Source: Planctomycetota bacterium (lineage in GTDB: Bacteria > Planctomycetota > Phycisphaerae > UBA1845). From it: a DNA stretch of 64,000 bases. Positions 8,349-17,460 of this stretch are shown here, piece by piece. The translations under genes were made by a program, and so were the position numbers. The stretch is taken from the NCBI GenBank assembly GCA_030616775.1, contig JAUWWQ010000003.1:74794-138793 (forward strand). Reading direction: 5' to 3'. Position 1 is the stretch's first letter, and each line of letters opens with the position of its first letter. A model generated the notes under the pieces. It worked only from the letters and a program-made list of their open reading frames with translations, made no database searches and had not been told where the DNA came from.

Positions 8349-11300
8349 ATGCCCCACCGTGAACGATTCAACACACGGGTACGCGAGATCGGGCGGGAGA
8401 TCTTCGAACTCGCCCAAGCTGCACGTCCGCACATCTGGAACATGGGCTGGTGGCAGGAGCGGGCGGTTCGTATACTCGATCGCGATGAACTCCTGCTGAC
8501 ACGGGCATTTCAGTTTGTCGATTGCCTGCCATCGCTGAGTGACAATGCCCAGCTAACCCGGCATCTGGCGGAATATTTCGACGCCAGAAACCTGGATCTT
8601 CCGAAGGTCTTTTACGCCGCGATCGGGCCGGGGCGGCTACGCTCGCTGCGCGAGGAGATCATCGGGCAAGCCGTCCGGTTCGGTGCGATGCAAATGGCCG
8701 GGCGATTCATCACAGGCTACGACGTACCCAGCACAATCAAGACCATTGAGCGCCTGCGTGCCAAAACAATGGCGTTTACACTGGATGTGCTCGGCGAATC
8801 GACCACCAGTTATGCCCAGGCCGACCGGTATGCGCAGGTGTATCAACACCTGGTAGACGACTTGACACCGATGGCCGGTCGCTGGGAGAGAATTCCGATC
8901 ATCGACGAGGATTCCCACGGCCCGATGCCGCGAGCGAACCTGTCGATCAAGCTCACCGGTTTGGATCCCCATTTTGACGCTAAAGATCCGGACCGGGCGA
9001 TTGAAGAGGTCGGGCGGCGCTTGCGTCCACTGCTGCAGCGCGCCCGACGGGCGGGGGCATTCGTCAACATCGATATGGAATCCTACAAGCACCGCGACCT
9101 GACACTGGAGCTGTTCAAGCGGTTGCTGCTCGAAGACAGCCTGAGAGATTGGTGCGACGTGGGCATCGCGGTGCAGGCCTACCTCAAGGACGGTGAGCGT
9201 GACCTTGCGGATCTTCTCGAGTGGGGAAAACAAAGGGGGACGCGCTTCGGCATCCGGCTGGTGAAGGGCGCATATTGGGATGCGGAGACTGCAGCGGCGG
9301 TTCGCAATTACAAAGAGGCGCCTGTCTGGACGCGCAAGTGGGAATCCGACGCCTGCTATGAGCGTATGACCCGGGTCATGTTTCAGCACGCCCACCTGAT
9401 CCGGCCGGCTTTTGCCAGCCACAACGTGCGCTCGCTGGCCGTCGCCCTTGCAACGGCTGAGGAGTTGGGCATCTCCCGCAATGATTACGAAGTCCAAACG
9501 CTGTTTGGCATGGGCGATCCGCTCAAAACGGCGATGGTACGGTTGGGCCAGTGCGTCCGTGTGTACTGTCCCTACGGTGATCTGATGCCCGGTATGGGTT
9601 ATCTGATCCGGAGACTGCTGGAAAATACCTCCAACGAGGGATTCTTGAAACAGAGTTTCGACGATCGCGGGACACACGGGCGGCTGCTCTCCGACCCGGC
9701 GATTGTCAAGCCGCCCAGTGAACCGCTACCCGCGCGGCACTATCGAAACACGGACCCGGAGGAACCGATGGTCATGTTCACCAATGCGTCCAACACCAAC
9801 TTTGCCTTTGGCGAGAACCGCCAGAAGATGATCGGCGCGATCGGCTATGTTCGCGGTGAGTTCGGCCGAACTTATCCACTGGTCATCAACGACCAGACCG
9901 TATCGACGAAAGCCTGGTTCGATTCGATCAATCCCTCATGCCCGCGGGAGGTGATAGGCCAGGTCGCCCAGGCGACAACGGCTGACGTCGGTCAAGCGAT
10001 CAAGGCCGCCCGCAAGGCGTTTCAACAGTGGCGGGCGGTCCGGGCCGCGGATCGAGCCGACCTGCTTCGCAAGGCCGCCGATAGAATGGAAATGCGGCGG
10101 TTCGAGCTGGCGGCCACTATGATTCTTGAAGTCGGCAAGCCGTGGCGTGAGGCTGATGCCGATGTCACCGAAGCCGTCGACCACTGGCGCTATTACGCCG
10201 ATCAGATTCAGCGCATCGAGTCGTGCCCGCGATTGCGCAACATACCCGGCGAAGACAACATGCTCACTTATTCGCCTAAGGGTGTGTGCGCGGTGATATC
10301 GCCCTGGGCGTTTCCGCTGGCGATCTTGAGCGGGATGACCAGCGCGGCACTGGCCGCGGGAAACACGGTGGTGATGAAGCCCGCACGACAGGCGTCGGTT
10401 GTGGCGGCTAAGCTCGTCGAGATCCTCGGCGACGCGGGTATTCCGCGCGGGGTGGTCAACTTCGTACCCGGACCGGGGGAGACGATCGGCCAGCACCTCG
10501 TCGAACACGGCGACGTCAACCTGGTGGCTTTTACCGGTTCGCATGAGGTAGGGACCGGTGTCATCCGGGCAGGGGCCTATGTCCGACCGGGCCAAGGATT
10601 CATCAAGAAGATGATTGTCGAGATGGGCGGCAAGAACCCCATCATCGTCGACGACGATGCCGACCTGGATGGGGCGGTGCAAGCGATCATCGAGTCCGCG
10701 TTTGCCTTCGCCGGCCAGAAGTGCAGCAGTTGCAGCCGGGTGATCGTTCTTCAGGGGATATATGACGCTCTGCTGAGTCGGCTCTGCGAGGCCACCGAGA
10801 GTGTGCCGATCGGTCCCGCCGAGGCGCCGGCGACGATGGTTGGACCGGTGATCGACGAGGAGGCCCGCACGCGCATCGGCGAATACATCAACCTCGCCCG
10901 CGCCGAGGGGCGCATACTGGTGCAAGCGGGACTACCGGCTCAGTGCGACCAGGGATATTTCGTTCCGCCAACCATCGTCGTGGACGTCAAACCGGATGCC
11001 CGGATCGCCCAAGAGGAGATCTTCGGGCCTGTGCTTGTGGTGATCCGAGCGACCGACTTTACGGAGGCGCTGAAGATCGCCAATAACAGCCGATACGCCC
11101 TGACCGGCGGTCTCTTCTCCCGGAGCCCCGGCCACATCGACCGGACACGACGGGAGTTTGCGGTCGGCAATCTGTACATCAACCGTCGGATTACCGGTTC
11201 GCAGGTGGACGCGCAACCGTTCGGCGGCTTCAAGCTGAGCGGTACCGGTGTCAAGGCCGGTTCACCGGACTACTTGCTGCATTTTATGGACGCCCGCTGC

Positions 11301-11363
11301 ATTACCGAAAACACGCTGCGCAGTGGATTCGTGCCCACACAAGAGCGGACTGAAGTATCATGA
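8349..11363 (+). CDS. putA: Bifunctional proline dehydrogenase / P5C dehydrogenase
   Basis: PutA oxidises proline to glutamate in two steps: FAD-dependent proline dehydrogenase, then NAD-dependent 1-pyrroline-5-carboxylate dehydrogenase. The N-terminal half has PRODH-type segments (SIKLTGLDPHFD, FVNIDMESYKHRDLTLEL, RLVKGAYWD). The C-terminal half is an aldehyde dehydrogenase with the Glu motif VEMGGKNP and catalytic Cys in FAGQKCSS, then EEIFGPVLVV and QPFGGFKLSG. The ATG at 8349 gives 1004 residues. An upstream in-frame start at 8277 would overlap the end of addA and adds an unlikely sequence. No ribbon-helix-helix DNA-binding domain is present, so this form should be purely enzymatic. It fits the amino-acid and peptide catabolism seen later in the window. 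Confidence 0.92.
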   Translation: MPHRERFNTRVREIGREIFELAQAARPHIWNMGWWQERAVRILDRDELLLTRAFQFVDCLPSLSDNAQLTRHLAEYFDARNLDLPKVFYAAIGPGRLRSLREEIIGQAVRFGAMQMAGRFITGYDVPSTIKTIERLRAKTMAFTLDVLGESTTSYAQADRYAQVYQHLVDDLTPMAGRWERIPIIDEDSHGPMPRANLSIKLTGLDPHFDAKDPDRAIEEVGRRLRPLLQRARRAGAFVNIDMESYKHRDLTLELFKRLLLEDSLRDWCDVGIAVQAYLKDGERDLADLLEWGKQRGTRFGIRLVKGAYWDAETAAAVRNYKEAPVWTRKWESDACYERMTRVMFQHAHLIRPAFASHNVRSLAVALATAEELGISRNDYEVQTLFGMGDPLKTAMVRLGQCVRVYCPYGDLMPGMGYLIRRLLENTSNEGFLKQSFDDRGTHGRLLSDPAIVKPPSEPLPARHYRNTDPEEPMVMFTNASNTNFAFGENRQKMIGAIGYVRGEFGRTYPLVINDQTVSTKAWFDSINPSCPREVIGQVAQATTADVGQAIKAARKAFQQWRAVRAADRADLLRKAADRMEMRRFELAATMILEVGKPWREADADVTEAVDHWRYYADQIQRIESCPRLRNIPGEDNMLTYSPKGVCAVISPWAFPLAILSGMTSAALAAGNTVVMKPARQASVVAAKLVEILGDAGIPRGVVNFVPGPGETIGQHLVEHGDVNLVAFTGSHEVGTGVIRAGAYVRPGQGFIKKMIVEMGGKNPIIVDDDADLDGAVQAIIESAFAFAGQKCSSCSRVIVLQGIYDALLSRLCEATESVPIGPAEAPATMVGPVIDEEARTRIGEYINLARAEGRILVQAGLPAQCDQGYFVPPTIVVDVKPDARIAQEEIFGPVLVVIRATDFTEALKIANNSRYALTGGLFSRSPGHIDRTRREFAVGNLYINRRITGSQVDAQPFGGFKLSGTGVKAGSPDYLLHFMDARCITENTLRSGFVPTQERTEVS

Positions 11364-11438
11364 GTATTCCCGATCCCGCGTGCCTGCAGGTTAGTTAAGC
11401 CCCGGCGGCGGAATGAGCTTGCATTAGGAGACACAAGG

Positions 11439-11525
11439 ATGGCACTCGACACGTTCTTCGGCTCTACGTTTGTTAACGCGGCTATCATTGCAGTGCTTCT
11501 GTTGCTGCTGGCCGGTCTCTTCTAA
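11439..11525 (+). CDS. Possible 28-residue single-span membrane peptide
   Basis: A short frame (MALDTFFGSTFVNAAI..., ending LLLAGLF) has a good AGGAG ribosome binding site at 11426-11430, eight bases before ATG. The second half is one continuous hydrophobic segment long enough to cross a membrane. It lies 75 bases after putA and may be in the same transcript. No family is recognised. The ribosome binding site and the hydrophobic composition are the only support. Confidence 0.45.
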   Translation: MALDTFFGSTFVNAAIIAVLLLLLAGLF

Positions 11526-11549
11526 GGTGACATGTAGCACTGAGGCACC

Positions 11550-11577
11550 GGGCCGCAGGCTTTGGCCTGCGCGGGTA
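11550..11577 (+). repeat. Palindromic repeat, intergenic copy
   Basis: The core CCGCAGGCTTTGGCCTGCG is followed by CGGG. It belongs to the same family as the copies at 4832, 17418, 19746 and 60479 but has a G in the loop. It sits between the short peptide frame and the end of the convergent GT9 gene, where the hairpin could also act in termination. Confidence 0.75.
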
Positions 11578-11611
11578 TCCTTCCTCCGCAGTTCACCAGC
11601 CGCGCCGCGAG

Positions 11612-12859
11612 TCAGTTGGGCAGAGGTCCCTCGACTGTCAAGGATCCCAGAGAACACAGCCGGCTCGAATGGTCAGCCGTGTTGGCTTGGACGGCGCCGC
11701 TAACGGAAACGAGCATGTCCAGGCGCTGCACAATGGATTGGGGACTAAAGGACCGCTCGCGGTGGGCAATACATTGACCATGGCCGAGCGGGCAGACGCC
11801 GTCAGCGATACGGCAGGGGCTACAGCCGGCCCGAGATTGAATGGTCACAACGGCCGGGTAGTCCGAACCGATCACCGCATCGGTGGCGGCAAACAACGCC
11901 AGCGTTGGTATGCCCATCGTGCCCGCCAGGTGCATCGGAAACGAATCGCCGGTGACCACGGCGTCCATCTGCACAAGGACAGCCGCCAGGTCGGCTGCCG
12001 TGGCTGTCTGGCCGCAAAGGTCATGTGCAAACTCTGCACTGTGCGCCTCAGCGTGTCTTGTCGCGTCACCGGCACCGATGAGATAGACCTCGAATCTCGC
12101 GTCGATCAAGTATTGGACGAGCTGGTCCAGCAGATCCCGTGGGTACGACCGGAGGCTGTCGCTCCGTCCGACGTGCACGCATATGCGGGCCCGGTTGGTC
12201 ACGGGGAACCTCCATCGCTCTCGCACCTCTCGCGGGATAGCTACGTGTGGCGGGCTGCCCGGACGGGGCGTGTGCAGAATGACACTAAACAGATCGGCGC
12301 AGCTTCTCCGCCAGCCGTATGGCACGGCCTCTACTTCCTCAAAGGACAAGTAGTAGTCGTAGTGCTCGATCTGCTCGGCCAAAGGTGGGTATGGCAACTG
12401 TTTGCCGAGCCGCGGCATTAAACGTAGCACCTCACGAGGCGCATCCGGCGCGGCGATGTCGATTGTGACCTGGGGGTACCGCTCCTTCAGAGCAGCGAGG
12501 CACGAAGCCACAACCACGGTATCACCGCGCCGCCCGATGAACGGTAGGATCAAGCGGTGCTTCTTAAGCGGTTCTCCATGGTAAATGGGCAGCATGCGGT
12601 CCAGGCTTGCGATCAGTTTCAAGACTCCGTCGCGGAGCCCATACCCGGCCTCGGAATCGTAAACCACGTACTGGCAACCCGCGCGCAGGGCATAGGTCTC
12701 CTGTCTGCCGGCATCAAGCACACTAGCATCTGCGACGGCTTCGACAATCTGCACGGAGCCGCTCCATAGATAGCTGGTGGAATACGACACCACACCCTTG
12801 TGGGACATCGGCAAACAGATGACGGGGATGTAGAACAGTGATGCGAAAGCGGCTGACAC
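11612..12859 (-). CDS. Glycosyltransferase family 9 (heptosyltransferase-like)
   Basis: The protein resembles ADP-heptose:LPS heptosyltransferases. It has the GT9 N-terminal pattern LPFIGRRGDTVVVASCLAAL, an internal VHVGRSDSLRSYP segment, and the C-terminal GDSFPMHLAGTMGIPTLALF motif with the conserved Asp and His, followed by a Cys-rich CSPCRIADGVCPLGHGQC stretch. The N-terminal region to about residue 80 is less typical. The start is GTG 12859, 16 bases after nadK, or ATG 12808. Neither has a clear ribosome binding site. It is the last gene of the leftward ppiC-adk-ispA-dxs-nadK run. The acceptor sugar cannot be told from sequence, and transfer of an activated sugar to an envelope glycan is inferred. 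Confidence 0.75.
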   Translation of the reverse strand: MSAAFASLFYIPVICLPMSHKGVVSYSTSYLWSGSVQIVEAVADASVLDAGRQETYALRAGCQYVVYDSEAGYGLRDGVLKLIASLDRMLPIYHGEPLKKHRLILPFIGRRGDTVVVASCLAALKERYPQVTIDIAAPDAPREVLRLMPRLGKQLPYPPLAEQIEHYDYYLSFEEVEAVPYGWRRSCADLFSVILHTPRPGSPPHVAIPREVRERWRFPVTNRARICVHVGRSDSLRSYPRDLLDQLVQYLIDARFEVYLIGAGDATRHAEAHSAEFAHDLCGQTATAADLAAVLVQMDAVVTGDSFPMHLAGTMGIPTLALFAATDAVIGSDYPAVVTIQSRAGCSPCRIADGVCPLGHGQCIAHRERSFSPQSIVQRLDMLVSVSGAVQANTADHSSRLCSLGSLTVEGPLPN

Positions 12860-12875
12860 CCGGGCACAGAGGGCG

Positions 12876-13733
12876 TCAGTGGTAGTCGGGCGCCTGGCCC
12901 CAGTGCAGCTTTGTTACGAGATTGTGCCATTTGGCGTACAGGGGATTGTGCACGAGCACAAAATCGGTGTCGAACCGGCGTAAGGTGATGCGGTCTGAAG
13001 GTTGGAGCGGGCAGGAGACCTGGCCGTCGATAATGGCCGTCGTCCCCTCGCTCACGTCGCGCGCAACGATGTCGATCACAGATTCGCGTTCGACAACCAG
13101 GGGTCTGTGCGTGAGCGAATGCGGGCAAAGAGGTGTCAGCACAATGGCATCTACACCCGGCTGTATGATCGGCCCGCCGGCGGATAGATTGTGCGCCGTG
13201 GAGCCGCTCGGGGTACAGACAATCAACCCATCGCCACCCACCTCAGTCAGATGCTCGCCGTTGATCGATATGGCGAGTCTGATAATCCGAAACGGCGGAC
13301 CCGCCTGAATCACACAGTCGTTGACAGCCAGACTCCGGTCGCGTACACGCCCTTGGTGCTGAACGGCTACCTGTAAGACCGTGCGCCGGCTGATGATGGT
13401 ATCGTCGGATATCGCCCGGTCGAAGCAGCTCTTGAACTCGTCGACGGAGAACTCAGCGAGAAAGCCGAGCTTGCCGACGTTGACGCCGATGAGCGGGATC
13501 TGGTCCGCGCCGAGCGAACGGGCTACGCCGATGAGCGTACCATCGCCACCGAGAACAACGATCCGGTCGGCCCCGGCAGTTACTGCCGCCCGCCCGTCCA
13601 GACCCAAACTCGAACCGGAGACGGTGCATCGCGAGGCTGCAAAAGACAGCAGGTCCTCAAGCGCGCTGGCCGCATCGACCCTGTCGGGGTTGGAGAGAAA
13701 GTAAACCCGCTGCGACTGGGCAGTGCCGGGCAA
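12876..13733 (-). CDS. nadK: NAD kinase
   Basis: NAD kinase phosphorylates NAD to NADP using ATP. Visible motifs are VVLGGDGTLIGVAR (GGDGT), GVNVGKLGFLAE, LAVNDCVI, and CTPSGSTAHNLSAGGPI, all expected for the family. The open frame extends far upstream inside dxs, but that stretch is Arg-rich and not NAD kinase-like. A TTG at 13733, preceded by GGAGG at 13742-13746 with eight bases between, gives a normal-length protein of 285 residues starting just before QRVYFLSNPD. dxs ends 35 bases upstream, so translation probably continues through the operon. NADPH is consumed by the isoprenoid pathway fed by dxs, which suits this placement. Confidence 0.9.
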   Translation of the reverse strand: MPGTAQSQRVYFLSNPDRVDAASALEDLLSFAASRCTVSGSSLGLDGRAAVTAGADRIVVLGGDGTLIGVARSLGADQIPLIGVNVGKLGFLAEFSVDEFKSCFDRAISDDTIISRRTVLQVAVQHQGRVRDRSLAVNDCVIQAGPPFRIIRLAISINGEHLTEVGGDGLIVCTPSGSTAHNLSAGGPIIQPGVDAIVLTPLCPHSLTHRPLVVERESVIDIVARDVSEGTTAIIDGQVSCPLQPSDRITLRRFDTDFVLVHNPLYAKWHNLVTKLHWGQAPDYH

Positions 13734-13768
13734 GGTATTATCCTCCGCAAAATGAGCGGCAATAGCTC

Positions 13769-15697
13769 TTAAGCGGTGGGAGATTCCGCGCAGGCCGACA
13801 GCCTGCGGGCCGCTTCCACCGGTTCGCTCGTCTCGATGAGCGATTGAATGGTCGACGCGATTCCGGTTGCGTCGATGCCGCACTCGGCCAACTGTCCTCT
13901 GCGCGATCCGTGGGCGATGAGTCGATCCGCCGGTATCCCTAAGCGGACGATCCGCGACGCGGCAAGACCCAGCTCCTGAGCAGTTTCCAGAACGGCCGAG
14001 CCGAATCCGCCGGCCACCGAGTGATCTTCCACGGTCACCACCGGAGCCTCGGACCGAAACGCTGTACCAACCATCTCCCGGTCGATCGGCTTGGCAAATC
14101 GGGCGTTGACCACACCAATCTCGATACCGCTTTCTGCAAGTATTTCTGCAGCGGCCATAGCATACACCGCCGTGACGCCGTAGCACAGAACGGTGGCGTC
14201 ATCGCCGTCGCGAAGCCGCCGCGACTTACCTAGCGCAAACGGCGGGCAGTCGGGAACGGGAGCGGGAACGTTATCGCGCGGATAACGGATCGCACAGGGC
14301 TGATTCAGCACAAGACCGAACCTCATCGCCTGGCGCAGCTCAGCTTCGTCGACGGGGGCCATCAACACCATACCCGGGAAACCTCGTAGATAGCTGATGT
14401 CCAGGAAGCCGTGATGCACCGCACCGTCGCCACCGACGAGTCCGGCACGATCGAGACAGAACATGACCGGTAAGCCCTGGAGCACAACTTCCTGAAATAC
14501 CTGGTCGAAGGCCCGTTGGAGGAACGTCGAATAGATCGCCACGACGGGTCGTAGACCGGCCTTGGCCATGCCCGCCGCCAGGTCCACCGTACAGCTCTCT
14601 ACGATGCCAATGTCACGGCACCTGTCGGGAAACCGCCTCAGGAACTTGCTCAGGCCCGTACCGTCCGGCATGCCGGCAGTCATCGCATAAACCGTGTCGT
14701 CCTTTTCGGCTAGATCGATCAGGGAGTCTACGAAGGCAGTCGTCCAACTCTTGCCGGTTCCTCCTTTGAGGATGACCTTGCCGCCTTCGACAACAAACGG
14801 CTTGGGGCTGTGGTATTTACCCGGCTCTGCCGAGGCCCAGTCACATCCGTTCCCTTTTATTGTGTGAACGTGGAGCAATACCGGACGGTTGGCGCGTTTC
14901 AGCACTTCGAGAATCTCTATAAGGTGCTTGATGTCGTGCCCGTCGACCGGCCCGACATACTGCAACCCGAGGGCTTCAAACCACTGCCCGGGCGACATCG
15001 TGGCTTTGATGCCCTCTTTCAAGTGGGCAATCATCTCGAAGACCGGTTTGCCCAACAACGGCAGTTTCGGGAGGAGCTTCTTGGTGCGCTCCTTCATCCC
15101 ATCATAGAGACTGCTCGCCCGGAACTTGGCCAGATACGCGGCGATTCCGCCCTGGGTCGGTGAGATCCCCCATTCGTTATCGTTGAGAACCACGAGGAAC
15201 TGCCGTTTGAGCGTACCCGCCTGATTGAGTCCCTCGAAGGCAACGCCGTTGACAATGCTGGCGTCGCCGATTAGAGCCACGACCCTGCGGTCCCGGTCCA
15301 GGAGCTGATCCGCCCGAGCAATCCCTACCGCGGTTGCGATCGAGGTTCCGGCGTGGCCCACATTGAACAGATCGTACTCGCTTTCGTTAGTGTCAGGGAA
15401 ACCACTGATCCCACCTGCCTGACGAAGCGAATCGAAGCGGTCGTTCCGACCGGTCAGCAGCTTGTGCGGATAGCACTGATGGCCGACGTCCCACAGCAGC
15501 CTGTCTTTAGAGAAATCGAACACACGATGGAGTGCGATCGTCAACTCAGTGACACCGAGGTTGCTGGTCAAGTGCCCGCCGCGTCGCCCGACGACGTCCA
15601 GAATCCGCCGACGGATCTCTTCCGCCAGCACCGGTAGCTGGTCCAAAGGCAAAGCTCGGACATCGTCCGGGGAATGAATCTGATCCAACAAGCTCAT
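13769..15697 (-). CDS. dxs: 1-deoxy-D-xylulose-5-phosphate synthase
   Basis: DXS condenses pyruvate and glyceraldehyde 3-phosphate, with thiamine diphosphate, as the first step of the MEP isoprenoid pathway. The N-terminus is typical (RGGHLTSNLGVTELTIALHR, WDVGHQCYPHKLLTGR). The ThDP-binding motif appears as IGDASIVNGVAFEGLN followed by LNDNEWGISP. The transketolase-type central domain has the GLPVMFCLDRAGLVGGDG segment with DRAGLVG. Its length of 642 residues is normal. The last residues (AARRLSACAESPTA) overlap a degenerate palindromic repeat at 13786-13809, so the extreme C-terminus may have been extended by it. It lies between ispA and nadK. Confidence 0.95.
   Translation of the reverse strand: MSLLDQIHSPDDVRALPLDQLPVLAEEIRRRILDVVGRRGGHLTSNLGVTELTIALHRVFDFSKDRLLWDVGHQCYPHKLLTGRNDRFDSLRQAGGISGFPDTNESEYDLFNVGHAGTSIATAVGIARADQLLDRDRRVVALIGDASIVNGVAFEGLNQAGTLKRQFLVVLNDNEWGISPTQGGIAAYLAKFRASSLYDGMKERTKKLLPKLPLLGKPVFEMIAHLKEGIKATMSPGQWFEALGLQYVGPVDGHDIKHLIEILEVLKRANRPVLLHVHTIKGNGCDWASAEPGKYHSPKPFVVEGGKVILKGGTGKSWTTAFVDSLIDLAEKDDTVYAMTAGMPDGTGLSKFLRRFPDRCRDIGIVESCTVDLAAGMAKAGLRPVVAIYSTFLQRAFDQVFQEVVLQGLPVMFCLDRAGLVGGDGAVHHGFLDISYLRGFPGMVLMAPVDEAELRQAMRFGLVLNQPCAIRYPRDNVPAPVPDCPPFALGKSRRLRDGDDATVLCYGVTAVYAMAAAEILAESGIEIGVVNARFAKPIDREMVGTAFRSEAPVVTVEDHSVAGGFGSAVLETAQELGLAASRIVRLGIPADRLIAHGSRRGQLAECGIDATGIASTIQSLIETSEPVEAARRLSACAESPTA
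13786..13809 (-). repeat. Degenerate palindromic repeat at the 3' end of dxs
   Basis: Arms CCGCGCAGGC and GCCTGCGGG flank a CGACA loop. The plus-strand sequence resembles the reverse complement of the family seen at 60479 and 19775. It lies within the last codons of dxs, in a different reading frame from the addA and mqnE copies. Chance similarity in a GC-rich gene end is possible. Confidence 0.4.
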
Positions 15698-15801
15698 CGA
15701 TGGACGGCTCCAGCTACTAGACCGTCAAACTCCAGAGCACAGTGCTAGGAGGTAACGCGTAGTGTAACGAATCAGGTCGCGGCCGGTGACTTTCACAGCT
15801 T

Positions 15802-16686
15802 TCAATAATTTCGATCAACAACGTATCGTGCCAAGGCCCGCAGGTCATCCGCTTGGGGACCGAAGGTGCTTAGCTCTGCAATTGCGGCTTTTGCCTCCTC
15901 CGTCGCGGCGGTGCGACTCCGCTGAATTCCTACGCACTGCGGGAACGTTTGTTTATTGGCTAGAGCATCCTTGCCGACCTTTTTTCCCAGCTCCTCGGCC
16001 GTTGAGGTTACGTCCAATAAATCATCGGCAATTTGGAATGCACGCCCCAGACTTTGCCCGAAACACCCGCAGATGGCAATGGTATCAGTGTCACCACGCC
16101 CGGCCATTGCTCCAAGGCGGCAGGATGTCTCGAACAGGCTCGCCGTCTTGCGTTTGTGAATGTATGAGGCCAGTTCCAGCACCGGAGGTTTCGATTGGCC
16201 GAGAATGTCGGCTGTTTGACCACCGATCATCCCCGCCCAACCTGTTCCTAGGGCAAGCTCCAAGACCATGCGGGCTGCGACCGCCTGATCCTTCACATGG
16301 CGTGTAAGCAGTTCGAAGGCCAGTACCACCAGCGCGTCGCCCGCAAGGACCGCCGTGGCCTGGTCGAACTTTTTGTGACAGGTCGGTTGGCCTCGGCGAA
16401 GATCGTCATCGTCCATCGCTGGAAGGTCATCATGGATGAGGCTAAACGTGTGTACGCACTCGACGGCGGCGGCTATAGACCAGGCGTCAGCGGCCCTCCC
16501 GCCGACCAGCTCGCAACAGCGCACCACCAGATAGGGTCGAATGCGCTTCCCGGGGGCCAGCGCCGAGTAGCGAATCGCTTTGACCAGCTCGGATGGAACA
16601 TCATCGCCGGGCGTCAGGTATTCCCCGAATCGCCGGTCGAACTCGGATGCGAAGTCTTTAAGAGATTTGGAAAAGGAAGTTGTCAT
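15802..16686 (-). CDS. ispA: Polyprenyl (farnesyl/geranylgeranyl) diphosphate synthase
   Basis: This trans-prenyltransferase adds isopentenyl diphosphate to allylic diphosphates. The first Asp-rich motif is DDLPAMDDDDLRRG and the second is FQIADDLLD, with GKRIRPYL for the diphosphate site. The ATG at 16686 (MTTSFSKSLKDF) gives 294 residues, normal for FPP/GGPP synthases. Starts further upstream at 16731 and 16752 add a Cys-containing extension unlike the family. dxs follows directly, so one transcript would supply both precursor and chain elongation. Product chain length is not certain from sequence. Confidence 0.88.
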   Translation of the reverse strand: MTTSFSKSLKDFASEFDRRFGEYLTPGDDVPSELVKAIRYSALAPGKRIRPYLVVRCCELVGGRAADAWSIAAAVECVHTFSLIHDDLPAMDDDDLRRGQPTCHKKFDQATAVLAGDALVVLAFELLTRHVKDQAVAARMVLELALGTGWAGMIGGQTADILGQSKPPVLELASYIHKRKTASLFETSCRLGAMAGRGDTDTIAICGCFGQSLGRAFQIADDLLDVTSTAEELGKKVGKDALANKQTFPQCVGIQRSRTAATEEAKAAIAELSTFGPQADDLRALARYVVDRNY

Positions 16687-16765
16687 CGACACTCCGCACG
16701 TACAGGCCACATCACCGAGAACGTCCGTCATCACCGCGGTATTACCCGACACACATCCAGGTTAG

Positions 16766-17374
16766 CTAGATATTCGGCGATATCACGTTGACCAGACAGG
16801 CCGCCGCGTCGCGCAGCACCGCCAACGGCGGCTGGTCGCCGTTTACCCGCGAGATCAGCTTCTTGGGGTATGCCTCGAGCACCGGGCGGGTCTCGCGTTC
16901 GTACACTTCGATGCGGTTCTCGATAACCGAGCGGTCAACGTCGTCCGGACGGTCGGACTTCTTGGCCCGCCCCATCAGCCGCGCAACCAAAGCCTCCCGA
17001 TCCTCCATCAGCAGATAAACGATTCGCTTCACGTCGATGACTTTTGCAAGCAGCTCAACCTGCCTTGGCGTCCGTGGAATCCTGTCCAAAATCAGCGTGT
17101 GGTAGTCAGGATCGATCTCGCCGGCATTGATCCTCTCTTCAACATGATGACGGAAGACGCGGACGGTCAACTCGTCGGGAACGAGCCGGCCCTTGGTTGA
17201 ATAGGAAAGGAACTCCTTGCCAATCTCGGAGGTCTTGTCGAGACCGCGAAAGATGTCACCCATTGCAAGGTGCACCAGATTGGGCATCTGTCCCAATACA
17301 ACGCCTTGCGTCCCCTTGCCGGAACCGGGCCCACCGAAAATCAAAATCGACGTATAACCCTTCGTCTCAACCAC
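16766..17374 (-). CDS. adk: Adenylate kinase (short type)
   Basis: Adenylate kinase interconverts ATP, ADP and AMP. The P-loop is GGPGSGKGTQ, followed by VHLAMGDIFR for the AMP site and LILDRIPRTPRQ. The LID appears short and has no zinc-binding cysteines. At 202 residues it matches short nucleoside monophosphate kinases, so a related nucleotide kinase cannot be excluded. It stands 80 bases upstream of ispA and downstream of the PpiC-like gene on the same strand. Confidence 0.82.
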   Translation of the reverse strand: MVETKGYTSILIFGGPGSGKGTQGVVLGQMPNLVHLAMGDIFRGLDKTSEIGKEFLSYSTKGRLVPDELTVRVFRHHVEERINAGEIDPDYHTLILDRIPRTPRQVELLAKVIDVKRIVYLLMEDREALVARLMGRAKKSDRPDDVDRSVIENRIEVYERETRPVLEAYPKKLISRVNGDQPPLAVLRDAAACLVNVISPNI

Positions 17375-17417
17375 CTGGTTTTCCTTAAGTAGCCTTACGG
17401 TCTCAATGCGTCTCAGC

Positions 17418-17449
17418 GAGCCGCGGGCTTTGGCCCGCGCGGACGTCCG
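17418..17449 (+). repeat. Palindromic repeat between adk and the PpiC-like gene
   Basis: The sequence GAGCCGCGGGCTTTGGCCCG followed by CGCGGACGTCCG matches the addA copy over the whole element, including the right flank CGGAC..CCG, apart from the loop base and two flank bases. It sits in the 86-base gap between two genes of one leftward operon, so it would be transcribed as a hairpin in the message. Confidence 0.85.
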
Positions 17450-17460
17450 GGCCCCGCCAT

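Noticed and set aside
13734-14186. Upstream extension of the NAD kinase frame
   Set aside because: It overlaps dxs on the same strand, is rich in Arg and Gly, and is unlike NAD kinases. A TTG with a good ribosome binding site gives a normal protein.
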